A stretch of 64,000 bases of DNA, taken from contig NZ_VZRA01000003.1 of the NCBI RefSeq assembly GCF_008802355.1, positions 52,196-116,195 on the forward strand. The letters are read 5' to 3'. The notes under the pieces were generated by a model that saw nothing but the letters and a program-made list of their open reading frames with translations, did not search any database and had not been told where the DNA came from. The translations under genes and the position numbers were made by a program. Positions 47,156-55,697 of this stretch are shown here, in pieces. This DNA is from Oryzomonas sagensis (lineage in GTDB: Bacteria > Desulfobacterota > Desulfuromonadia > Geobacterales > Pseudopelobacteraceae). Position 1 is the stretch's first letter. The number at the start of each line of letters is the position of its first letter.

Positions 47156-47803
47156 ATGAAGTCGTTACGCTATTTCTCTCTTATATCACTTGTTTTGATC
47201 GCTTTTATACTGCAGTCATGCGGTGGCGACAAAAACACGAACGGTTCGCTTACCATAACATCCCCAACGGTTACCGGCCCGACTGGCGGATTGTACACAA
47301 TTTCGGAAACAGTCACATATACGCCGCCATCAGGAAAAGACCCAAATGGTCTGGAAGTCGACGTTACTATAACCAACCCAAACTATACGCCAGCAACAAC
47401 AACAAAAAAATATAACCTCGATTCTACCGGATCTTTTACAATTACGGATTACTCCATACAAGGTGTCGATTCGGTAGCATACTTTGTGACTGCATCAACC
47501 GGTGGGCTGTCGAGTTCTGTTGCCACTATACTTACCGGCAGCTCCCCTCTGAATGCGAGCCCATCTCCGATCGTGTTTGCGTCAACTGACGCGGCTGGGA
47601 CTGTAAAAACCTCAACTATTGCCGGTGGTATCACGCCATATGCGGTTACTGCAAACACCAGCGCTGATCTTGTTGCAACTATTGCAGGGACAACGTTGAG
47701 TGTGACTAAAACATCTATAACCGGAGTTACACAGAAATCGGGAACTATCACGGTTACAGACTCCTCTGGTTCCCAAATAACGATACTTGTTTATTATTAT
47801 TAG
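47156..47803 (+). CDS. Ser/Thr-rich outer-membrane or periplasmic lipoprotein, function unknown
   Basis: Not recognised. The 215-residue product has a clean lipoprotein signal (FILQSC, acylated Cys22 after a 16-residue hydrophobic core). The mature part is beta-rich, full of Thr, Ser, Gly, Val and Ile, with no Cys or His. It looks like two immunoglobulin-like or cadherin-like beta domains (GSLTITSPTVTGPTGGLYTI; IAGGITPYAVTANTSADLV). Base use is visibly more AT-rich than that of pilQ. It starts 24 bases after pilQ with GGGAGG upstream and precedes the operon terminator, so it is likely co-transcribed with the pil genes. Confidence 0.75.
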   Translation: MKSLRYFSLISLVLIAFILQSCGGDKNTNGSLTITSPTVTGPTGGLYTISETVTYTPPSGKDPNGLEVDVTITNPNYTPATTTKKYNLDSTGSFTITDYSIQGVDSVAYFVTASTGGLSSSVATILTGSSPLNASPSPIVFASTDAAGTVKTSTIAGGITPYAVTANTSADLVATIAGTTLSVTKTSITGVTQKSGTITVTDSSGSQITILVYYY

Positions 47804-47880
47804 AATTATTGTGTGTGAAATATGCGGTGAGCGGGTCTTATTCACAAGGCTGACCGAGAGATAAAAAGATATGCTTTTTG

Positions 47881-47915
47881 CAGGGGGATGTTGCATAATC
47901 CCCCTGTTTTTTTTA
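47881..47915 (+). terminator. Intrinsic terminator of the pil operon
   Basis: CAGGGGGAT (47881-47889) pairs with ATCCCCCTG (47898-47906) around an eight-base loop and is followed by eight T bases. It lies 78 bases after the stop of the lipoprotein gene. Confidence 0.93.
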
Positions 47916-48018
47916 TAGTGTCTGTTCGGGTGCGGCGATGGCGTGTGCTGCCGCGAGGCGTTGCCGGCCGGCACCCCGAATTGCTTGAAATTCATTACGT
48001 TAAAGGTGTTATGCAACC

Positions 48019-50679
48019 ATGAGCAAAGAACTGGCAAAAGGCTACGAGCCGCACGACGTGGAAAAGAGATGGTACGCGGAATGGGAGGCCAAGGGATACT
48101 TCCGTGCCGCCGCTACGTCGGATAAGAAACCCTTCAGCATCGTCATCCCCCCCCCGAACGTTACCGGCGCCCTGCACATGGGGCACGCCCTCAACAATAC
48201 CCTGCAGGATATCCTCTGCCGCTGGAAGCGGATGCTGGGGTACAACGTGCTCTGGATGCCGGGTACCGACCATGCCGGCATTGCCACGCAAAACGTGGTG
48301 GAGCGCCAGCTTGCCGCCGAAAAGAAGGATCGCCACGAACTGGGGCGCGAGGCATTCATCGAGCGGGTCTGGAAGTGGAAGGCCGAGTCGGGCGGCCAGA
48401 TCATCGGCCAGTTGAAACGCCTGGGCGCCTCCTGCGATTGGGAGCGGGAACGCTTCACCATGGACGAGGGGTTGTCCAAGGCGGTGCGCACCGTGTTCGT
48501 CAAGCTGTACCAGGACGGTCTCATCTACCGGGACAACCGCCTGATCAACTGGTGTCCCCGCTGCCATACCGCCCTGTCGGATATCGAGGTGGAACACGAG
48601 GACAAGAAGGGGCACCTGTGGCACATCCGCTACCCGGTGGCCGGTGAACCGGGAAAATACGTGGTGGTGGCCACCACCCGTCCCGAAACCATGCTGGGCG
48701 ATACGGCTGTGGCCGTGCATCCCGAGGATGAACGCTACCGGGCTCTGGTCGGCAAGAAGGTGATCCTGCCCCTGGTCAACCGGGAGATTCCGGTGGTGGC
48801 CGACGACTACGTGGACCGGGAGTTCGGCACCGGGGTGGTAAAGATCACGCCGGCCCACGATTTCAACGACTTCGAGGTGGGCCAGCGTCATGGCCTGGAT
48901 AAGATCAATGTATTGGACGAATCCGGTATCATCAACGCCGAGGGGCGCCAGTACGAGGGGATGGACCGCTTCGAGGCCCGCAAGCGGATCGTCGAGGACC
49001 TGGAAGCGGCCGGGCTGCTGGAAAAGATCGAGGACCACGCCATGGCGGTGGGGGGGTGCTACCGCTGCAAGACCGTGGTGGAACCCTACCTCTCCCTGCA
49101 GTGGTACGTCAAGGTCGCCCCCCTGGCGGAACGAGCTCTGGCGGCGGTGAAGGAGGGCAAAACCCGCATCCTCCCCAAGCAGTGGGAGAACACCTATTAC
49201 GACTGGATGGAGAACATCCGCGACTGGTGCATCTCGCGCCAGATCTGGTGGGGGCACCGCATCCCGGCCTGGTTCTGCGACCACTGCGGCGAAGTGACCG
49301 TGGCCATGGAGGCCCCGGCGACCTGCTGCAAGTGCGGGAGCGATGAGCTCCGCCAGGAGACCGATGTCCTGGATACCTGGTTTTCCTCGGCCCTGTGGCC
49401 CTTCTCCACCATGGGATGGCCCGAAAAAACGGCGGAACTGGCTACCTTCTACCCCACCTCCTGCCTGGTGACCGGCTTCGACATCCTCTTCTTCTGGGTG
49501 GCCCGCATGATGATGATGGGGCTGCACTTCATGGACGAGGTCCCCTTCGGGGATGTGTACATCCACGCCCTGGTGCGGGATGCCCATGGGCAGAAGATGA
49601 GCAAATCCAAGGGGAACGTGATCGATCCGCTGACGATCATCGACCAGTACGGCACCGACGCTTTCCGGTTCACCCTGGCCGCTTTTGCCGCCCAGGGACG
49701 GGACATCAAGCTGGCCGAGGAGCGTATCGCCGGCTACCGCAATTTCTGCAACAAGGTGTGGAACGCCGCCCGTTTCACCCTGATGAACCTGGAAGGGTTC
49801 GATCCCGACACCCTGAAATTGCAGGAGTTGCCGCTCTCCGAAGGGGATAAGTGGGTCCTGCACCGCCTGAACGAGACCGCCCGGGAGACCGGCACGGCCC
49901 TGGCGGAGTACCGCTTCAACGAGGCGGCCATGGGGCTGTACCAGTTTACCTGGAGCGAGTTCTGCGACTGGTATCTGGAACTCTCCAAGAAAGACCTGTA
50001 CGGCGACGACCCGCTGCGCAAGAAAACGGCCCGGTATGTGCTCTGGTACACCCTGGAACAGCTGCTGCGGCTGCTGCACCCTTTCATGCCCTTCATCACC
50101 GAGGAGATCTGGCAGGCCCTGCCCGGTACGAAGGGAGCAACCATCATGCTGGCCCCGTACCCGGAACCGGCCCCGGAGCGTTCCCACCCCGAGGCGGCCG
50201 CCAACATGGAGCGGGTCATGGCGGTCATCGGCGGCATCCGCAACATCCGGGGCGAGATGGAGGTGCCCCCTGCACGCGAGATCAGCGTGATCCTCTCCTG
50301 CGGCAGCGACGAGAGTCTCAGGCTGATGAAACACAACGAAGGGGCCATCGTCAGCCTGGCCCGGGTCGCCGACCTGGCCATGGGACAGGGGATCGAGAAG
50401 CCGGAGGATGCCTCCATCCAGGTGGCGGGAGACGTGCAGATCTTCGTGCCGCTCAAGGGGCTGGTGGATGTGGAGGAGGAAGAGAAACGCCTGCTCAAGG
50501 AAATCGCCAAGATCGAAAAAGAGATCGACCTGTTTTCGAAGAAGCTGGAGAACCCCAGCTTCGTCGAGCGCGCCCCGGCGGATGTGGTCGCCAAGGAGCG
50601 GGAAAAGCTGGCCGAGGTGACCGACAAAAAGCTGGTGTTGGAAGCGAGCCTGGAAAAGATCAGACACCTGAAGGGCTGA
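48019..50679 (+). CDS. valS: Valyl-tRNA synthetase
   Basis: Charges tRNA-Val with valine and edits threonine. The 886-residue class Ia enzyme has the HIGH-type motif in PPPNVTGALHMGHALNNTL near residues 41-59 and an editing domain near 190-340 (TTRPETMLGDTAVAVHPED). The KMSKS motif GQKMSKSKGN lies near residue 525-534. An anticodon-binding domain and a C-terminal coiled coil (KEIAKIEKEIDLFSKKLEN) complete it. The length is normal. It ends three bases before nadK. Confidence 0.97.
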   Translation: MSKELAKGYEPHDVEKRWYAEWEAKGYFRAAATSDKKPFSIVIPPPNVTGALHMGHALNNTLQDILCRWKRMLGYNVLWMPGTDHAGIATQNVVERQLAAEKKDRHELGREAFIERVWKWKAESGGQIIGQLKRLGASCDWERERFTMDEGLSKAVRTVFVKLYQDGLIYRDNRLINWCPRCHTALSDIEVEHEDKKGHLWHIRYPVAGEPGKYVVVATTRPETMLGDTAVAVHPEDERYRALVGKKVILPLVNREIPVVADDYVDREFGTGVVKITPAHDFNDFEVGQRHGLDKINVLDESGIINAEGRQYEGMDRFEARKRIVEDLEAAGLLEKIEDHAMAVGGCYRCKTVVEPYLSLQWYVKVAPLAERALAAVKEGKTRILPKQWENTYYDWMENIRDWCISRQIWWGHRIPAWFCDHCGEVTVAMEAPATCCKCGSDELRQETDVLDTWFSSALWPFSTMGWPEKTAELATFYPTSCLVTGFDILFFWVARMMMMGLHFMDEVPFGDVYIHALVRDAHGQKMSKSKGNVIDPLTIIDQYGTDAFRFTLAAFAAQGRDIKLAEERIAGYRNFCNKVWNAARFTLMNLEGFDPDTLKLQELPLSEGDKWVLHRLNETARETGTALAEYRFNEAAMGLYQFTWSEFCDWYLELSKKDLYGDDPLRKKTARYVLWYTLEQLLRLLHPFMPFITEEIWQALPGTKGATIMLAPYPEPAPERSHPEAAANMERVMAVIGGIRNIRGEMEVPPAREISVILSCGSDESLRLMKHNEGAIVSLARVADLAMGQGIEKPEDASIQVAGDVQIFVPLKGLVDVEEEEKRLLKEIAKIEKEIDLFSKKLENPSFVERAPADVVAKEREKLAEVTDKKLVLEASLEKIRHLKG

Positions 50680-50682
50680 TGC

Positions 50683-51546
50683 ATGGGGATACGCAAGGTC
50701 GCCATATTCGCCAAAAAGCATGACCCGCGCTGCCAGGGGGTTGCCGACGACCTCATCAACTGGCTGGAGGAGAGGGGGTGCCGCCCCCTGGTGGAGGCGC
50801 ATCTGGCCCGCCACATCGGCTACCACCAGGGAACCACGGCCGAGAACATCCGCGAGCAGGCCGAACTGGTGGTGGTGCTGGGAGGGGACGGCACGCTGAT
50901 CTCGGTGGCCCGGCTCTTCAGCGGCAGGGAGGTCCCCATCGTGGGGGTCAACCTGGGGAGCCTCGGCTTTCTGACCGAGGTGACGGTGGAGGAACTCTAC
51001 CCGGTCCTGGAACTATGCCTGAAGGGGCATCCCCACGTCTCGGAGCGGATGATGCTGGAGGTGAGCGTCCGCCGGGAGGGGCGGGAGATCGAGAAGCACC
51101 ATGTGCTGAACGATATCGTCATCAACAAGGGGGCGCTGGCCCGGATCATCGACCTGGAAACCAAGGTCAACGGCCATCCCCTGACCACCTACCGGGCCGA
51201 CGGGCTGATCATCTCCACGCCCACCGGCTCCACCGGCTATTCCCTGTCCGCCGGCGGTCCCATCATCCACCCCCAGATGAGTTGCATCGTCATTACCCCC
51301 ATCTGTCCCCACACCCTGACGAACCGCCCCATCGTGGTTTCCGATGCGTCCAATGTTTCCATTACCGTAGCGTCGTCCTACGACGAAAAGGTCTACCTGA
51401 CCCTGGACGGTCAGGTAGGTTTCGAGTTGATGGAAAAGGATTCGGTGGATGTGCGGGCCGCTCTCAAAACCACCGCCCTGGTCATGTCCCGCAGCCGGGA
51501 TTATTACGAGGTGCTGCGGACCAAACTGAAGTGGGGAGGGCAGTAG
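50683..51546 (+). CDS. nadK: NAD kinase
   Basis: Phosphorylates NAD to NADP. The 287-residue product has the family signatures VVLGGDGTLISVARL near residue 65, the NDIVINKGALARI segment and DGLIISTPTGSTGYSLSAGG (position about 168-187). The ATG lies three bases after valS. recN follows, a common bacterial nadK-recN pairing. Confidence 0.96.
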   Translation: MGIRKVAIFAKKHDPRCQGVADDLINWLEERGCRPLVEAHLARHIGYHQGTTAENIREQAELVVVLGGDGTLISVARLFSGREVPIVGVNLGSLGFLTEVTVEELYPVLELCLKGHPHVSERMMLEVSVRREGREIEKHHVLNDIVINKGALARIIDLETKVNGHPLTTYRADGLIISTPTGSTGYSLSAGGPIIHPQMSCIVITPICPHTLTNRPIVVSDASNVSITVASSYDEKVYLTLDGQVGFELMEKDSVDVRAALKTTALVMSRSRDYYEVLRTKLKWGGQ

Positions 51547-51580
51547 TGGTGTTCCGGCGTACGTTGTGGAGCGTGACCCT

Positions 51581-53242
51581 ATGTTGACCGACCTGACCAT
51601 CAAGAACATCGCCATCATCGACACCCTGCATATCTCCTTCAGGCAGGGGCTCACCGTGCTGACCGGCGAAACCGGCGCCGGCAAGTCGATCATCATCGAT
51701 GCCGTCGGCCTCATCATGGGGGGGCGCGCCTCGGCCGACCTGATCCGCTCCGGGGCCGACGAAGCGGTCGTTGAAGCGCTGTTCGACATATCGGGCCAAC
51801 CCGAGGTGGCCCGGAAACTCCGGGATTCGGGATTTGACTGCGACAACGAGCTGCTCGTGAAACGCTCCATCTCCCGGGCCGGGAAAAACCGGATTTTCAT
51901 CAACGCGAGCATGGCCACCCTGGCGCTGCTCACCGACATCGCCCCCCGCCTGATCAATATCTACGGCCAGCATGAGTCCCAGACCCTGCTTCGCCCGGAG
52001 AACCATCTCCTGCTCCTGGACGCCTACGCCGGGTTGACTCCGCAGCGGGAGGAGTTCGCCCGAAGCTTTGAACGCTTCCGCGCCCTTCAGGAGCGTCTTG
52101 CGACCCTGGATGAAGAGGAACGGGAGGCGGAACGGCGGCTCGATCTCCTGTCGTACCAATCCGATGAGATCGGCCGGGCGGAGTTGCGGGCCGGGGAGGA
52201 GGAGGAGTTGGAGGCACGCCGCCAACTGCTTGCCGGTGCCGAAAAGCTGGGGAGCGTCAGCGCAGAGGCCTTTGAACGGCTCTATGAGGGGGATGGGGCG
52301 ATCCTCGGGCAATTGCGGCGCATCAAAAACTCCATCGCCGAGATCTCTGCCATCGACCGCAGTCTGGAGGGAGTGGCGGCCTCCCTGGAAAACGCCTACC
52401 TGCAGGCGGAGGATGCCGCCATCATGCTGCGCGATTATGCCTCCCGCATCGAGGCCGACCCCCTGGCGTTGCAACAGGCCGACGACCGCCTCGACCTGAT
52501 CCACCGGCTCAAAAGGAAGTACGCCCCCACTGTGGAGGCTATTCTCGAATTCAAACAGGGGCTCGATCGCGAGATAGAAACGTTGATGAATCGGGAACAG
52601 GACAAGCACAACCTGGAAGAGGAACGGGAGCGGCTTGCCCATGACGTGCGAAAGCGGGGAAACGACCTCACAAAGCGGCGTGCGGCCGCCGCGGGCGCCC
52701 TCTCCAAGGCGCTGGCCGCGGAGGTCCACCAGCTTGCCATGAAGAACGCTGTTGTGGAAACGCTCCTGGAACCGTTGGCGGAGCCGCGTTCCACGGGGTA
52801 CGAACGGGTTGAACTCCTCTTCTCACCCAATCCGGGCGAGCCGCCCCGGCCCCTGGCCCGGGTCGCCTCCGGCGGCGAGTTGTCGCGGCTTATGCTGGCA
52901 TTCAAACAGGTGCTGCCCGAAGGGGATGTGCCGACATTGATCTTTGACGAGGTGGATACCGGGATTGGCGGCGCAACCTCGGAGATGGTGGGACAAAAGC
53001 TTAAAAAGGTCGCTTCGGTTCAACAGGTGCTCTGCATCACCCACTTGGCGCAGGTGGCTGTTTTTGCCGGTCAGCATCTGCGGGTGGAGAAACAGGTGGC
53101 AAACGGCAGAACGACCACCCGGGTCGTTCCGCTGGTGGCCGGCGAGCGCACCCATGAGGTCGCCCGGATGCTGGCCGGCGCCAAAATTACCGATTCGGCC
53201 CTGACCCACGCCGCGGAGCTGCTGGCGGCAACCGGCGGCTAA
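51581..53242 (+). CDS. recN: DNA repair protein RecN
   Basis: SMC-like ATPase that handles double-strand breaks. The 553-residue product has Walker A GETGAGKSIIIDA near residue 29-41, two long coiled-coil arms (about 150-350), the ABC signature LARVASGGELSRLMLA near residue 427 and Walker B TLIFDEVDTGIGG. I chose the ATG at 51581, correctly spaced from GGAG at 51568-51571, over an in-frame GTG at 51566. The C-terminus is close to the palindromic repeat copy B. Confidence 0.95.
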   Translation: MLTDLTIKNIAIIDTLHISFRQGLTVLTGETGAGKSIIIDAVGLIMGGRASADLIRSGADEAVVEALFDISGQPEVARKLRDSGFDCDNELLVKRSISRAGKNRIFINASMATLALLTDIAPRLINIYGQHESQTLLRPENHLLLLDAYAGLTPQREEFARSFERFRALQERLATLDEEEREAERRLDLLSYQSDEIGRAELRAGEEEELEARRQLLAGAEKLGSVSAEAFERLYEGDGAILGQLRRIKNSIAEISAIDRSLEGVAASLENAYLQAEDAAIMLRDYASRIEADPLALQQADDRLDLIHRLKRKYAPTVEAILEFKQGLDREIETLMNREQDKHNLEEERERLAHDVRKRGNDLTKRRAAAAGALSKALAAEVHQLAMKNAVVETLLEPLAEPRSTGYERVELLFSPNPGEPPRPLARVASGGELSRLMLAFKQVLPEGDVPTLIFDEVDTGIGGATSEMVGQKLKKVASVQQVLCITHLAQVAVFAGQHLRVEKQVANGRTTTRVVPLVAGERTHEVARMLAGAKITDSALTHAAELLAATGG

Positions 53243-53260
53243 CCAGCCTCTCTCATTGAC

Positions 53261-53435
53261 TCAGAAAAAAGCTGTTCACCACAAAGGCACAAAGGTCACA
53301 AAGTTACACAAATAATTTAAATAAGTTATGTGGTAATTTTATAGTGGGCCGGACTCGCCTTTTGAGTGAATGCCGGTTTATCGATAACTCTTTGTGTTCT
53401 TTGTGCCTTTGTGGTGAATGGTTGTCGTCTTTAGG
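53261..53435 (-). repeat. Palindromic dispersed element, copy B
   Basis: Same family as the element at 16.56 kb but on the minus strand. Inverted ends lie at 53275-53303 (TTCACCACAAAGGCACAAAG and on) and 53390-53418. The CCTAAAGACGAC border is at 53424-53435 (seen as GTCGTCTTTAGG) and a T-run in its own direction is at 53265-53270 (AAAAAA on the plus strand). TTCACTCAAA and an ATTATTTGTGTA motif in the centre are shared with copy A. The stop codon of the ParA-like gene (TAA) lies inside the border. Confidence 0.88.
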
Positions 53436-54831
53436 CTGATTGTCCAAGCTGTTCGGCGATCCTGGCATGAACCTGCCGTATGGCGCGATAACGCTCATCC
53501 TGAAGGACCGTTTCCGGGGCGTCGGCATCCACGGGATGCACCGCCAGCCAGGTTTCTTCACGCAACGAGCCCTCATACCCTGCCAGGGATTCATTCAAGA
53601 GCAGGAAGAGCCGGTCGTTCATACCGTCGAATTCCCCCTCGCTGAACCCCTGCATCGACAGTTCCTTCCTGAAAAGCTGGTCCCCATCATGGCTGAACTG
53701 CCGATAATCGAGCAGGGCCGTTGCCCCCTGGGATTGGGGCAAGAACAGGGAGACCGTTTTCTGCGCCCGGTCGGCAATCACCATGCGCGCTGCGCCGTAG
53801 GCCTGGGATTGGTCGGTCATGCCATAGAGCGCCGCGCAGAGCAGGTCGGTGAAACAGTCGCTATGCAGGAAGCCGCGGCTGGCCCGGTCGGACGACTCGT
53901 AATAGAATCCCCGCCGCTCCGGCTGCTCCGACAGGAGCGCCCCGCAGACCAGGCAGCGCTCGGCAAGCCCCTCCAGCCGGGCAAGGTACGACTCCTTCTT
54001 TTTCCCTTCCTTTTCCCTCAGCCAGGCCGCATACAGACAGGAGCGGGGCTCCGGGGTGGCATCGTAATTCCGCAGAATATCCCGGGCGATCTCGGTGAAC
54101 TGGCCGTGGACATCGGTGCCGCGGGCATGGGTCAGGATCGGATAGATCTTGCCGTCCGGGTTGGTATTGAGGCTCTCCACCTTGGGACTTTTGGAAATGT
54201 AGGTATCCATGCAGCGGTAGCCGCGATTTATGGCAAAGGCCCGCAGCAAAGTCTTCTGGTCCTTGAACAGCCCGTCGAATTTGATGCGTGAGTCGATCAG
54301 GCAGGGGATGAGCGAGAGCGATTTCTTGTCGATGCCGCGCTGGTCGAACAGGGCGAAGATATTCTTGCAGTTCTCCAGGCTGGGCATGTCCTTGACCGGG
54401 ATCAGCACCCGGTCGGCGGCATAGAGGGCGTTCTGGGTCAGGATGTTCAGGTCCGGCCGCGTGTCGATGATGACGATGCCGCCAAAGCCGCATTCGGCGA
54501 ACATGCGCGTCAGGCTCATGGGGCCCCGGAAGTTTTCGTTCATCTCCCCCAACTCGGTCGAGGAAGGGATATAGCTGACGCCGTACTGGCCGACATGTAC
54601 CAGTTCCCGTGCCGGGACACCCTTCAGCATCTCGAAGACCGTGCCCGTCAGATTCTGGCCCGGCAGCTCGAACATCCGGTCAATGGTGAAGTGGTTGTCG
54701 AAGGAGAAGATCGTGACCGGCAGGTCGTCGCGCATGGCCTTCAGGTAGATGGCCAGGTTGGAAGCCAGGGTGGTTTTGCCGACCCCGCCTTTTTCCGAAG
54801 AAATGGTAATGATGTAGGGATAGTTCTGCAT
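53431..54831 (-). CDS. ParA/MinD-type ATPase with a LIM-like zinc-finger segment
   Basis: The 466-residue product starts with a deviant Walker A, EKGGVGKTTLAS (signature K14, K19), and a ParA fold up to about residue 260, including IVIIDTRPDLNILTQNAL. Next comes a basic helix (AAWLREKEGKKKESYLARL), then C293-x2-C296 ... H323-x2-C326 (ERCLVCGALL, GFLHSDCF), which looks like half a LIM or treble-clef zinc site. The last 140 residues are not recognised. It is 44 bases downstream of kdsA on the same strand. Plasmid-type ParB or parS is not seen. Spatial positioning or regulation is inferred. Confidence 0.75.
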   Translation of the reverse strand: MQNYPYIITISSEKGGVGKTTLASNLAIYLKAMRDDLPVTIFSFDNHFTIDRMFELPGQNLTGTVFEMLKGVPARELVHVGQYGVSYIPSSTELGEMNENFRGPMSLTRMFAECGFGGIVIIDTRPDLNILTQNALYAADRVLIPVKDMPSLENCKNIFALFDQRGIDKKSLSLIPCLIDSRIKFDGLFKDQKTLLRAFAINRGYRCMDTYISKSPKVESLNTNPDGKIYPILTHARGTDVHGQFTEIARDILRNYDATPEPRSCLYAAWLREKEGKKKESYLARLEGLAERCLVCGALLSEQPERRGFYYESSDRASRGFLHSDCFTDLLCAALYGMTDQSQAYGAARMVIADRAQKTVSLFLPQSQGATALLDYRQFSHDGDQLFRKELSMQGFSEGEFDGMNDRLFLLLNESLAGYEGSLREETWLAVHPVDADAPETVLQDERYRAIRQVHARIAEQLGQSA

Positions 54832-54875
54832 GCATATCCTTCAAAGCAGTGTTGATACCGGGAGGAAAGGCGAAC

Positions 54876-55694
54876 CTATTTGACCAGGGCATCGATCGAC
54901 TTGAGCAGCTTCAGGAGCGTCGGCAGATCGTCCAGGGGGATGGAGTTGGGGCCGTCGCACAGCGCCTTGTCCGGGTCTTCGTGCACCTCCATGAAGATCC
55001 CGTCTATGCCCGCCGCAACGGCGGCACGGGAGAGGTATTCCACGTACTCCCGCTGGCCGCCGGAACACTCCCCCTGGCCTCCGGGAAGCTGCACGCTGTG
55101 GGTGGCGTCGAAGATGACCGGGAAGCCGGTGGCGCGCATGATCGGGAAGGTGCGCATATCCACCACCAGATTGTTGTAGCCGAAGGAGGCGCCCCGTTCG
55201 GTGAGGATGATATTCTCATTGCCCGAGGCCACCGCCTTGGCGGCCACGTTTTTCATGTCCCAGGGGGCCAGGAATTGCCCTTTTTTGATGTTGATGACCC
55301 GGCCGCTCTGGGCCGCCGCTATAATGAGGTCGGTTTGCCGGCAGAGAAAGGCCGGTATCTGCAGCACGTCCAGCACTTCTGCCGCCGGCGCCACCTGCTC
55401 GATGGAATGGATATCCGAGAGCACCGACAGGCCGAGGGAGTCCTTCACCTTGGCCAGGATCTTCAGGCCGTCCTTGATGCCCGGTCCCCGAAAACCGCCG
55501 ATAGAGGTGCGGTTGGCTTTGTCGTAGGACGCCTTGAAGATGAGCGGTATGGACAGGCCGTTGCAGATGGTCAGCAGCCGCTCGGCGTGGCGCAGGGTTG
55601 CCGCCTCCGACTCGATGACGCAGGGGCCGGCCACCAGCACCAGCGGCCTGCCTCCGCCAATCTTCACATCGTTGATTGCGATCTCGCGGGTCAT
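54876..55694 (-). CDS. kdsA: 3-deoxy-D-manno-octulosonate 8-phosphate synthase
   Basis: Condenses arabinose 5-phosphate and phosphoenolpyruvate into Kdo-8-phosphate for LPS inner core. The 272-residue product shows [11 protein letters not shown] near residues 21-31, [42 protein letters not shown] and [17 protein letters not shown]. The Cys in GPC is the metal ligand of the metal-dependent (Aquifex-type) class, so the enzyme is probably metal-dependent. The start lies three bases after pyrG, so the two are coupled. Confidence 0.96.
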   Translation of the reverse strand: MTREIAINDVKIGGGRPLVLVAGPCVIESEAATLRHAERLLTICNGLSIPLIFKASYDKANRTSIGGFRGPGIKDGLKILAKVKDSLGLSVLSDIHSIEQVAPAAEVLDVLQIPAFLCRQTDLIIAAAQSGRVINIKKGQFLAPWDMKNVAAKAVASGNENIILTERGASFGYNNLVVDMRTFPIMRATGFPVIFDATHSVQLPGGQGECSGGQREYVEYLSRAAVAAGIDGIFMEVHEDPDKALCDGPNSIPLDDLPTLLKLLKSIDALVK

Positions 55695-55697
55695 GGT

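Noticed and set aside
47995-50826. 943-codon minus-strand frame opposite valS
   Set aside because: valS shows all class Ia motifs; the antisense frame is a composition artefact.
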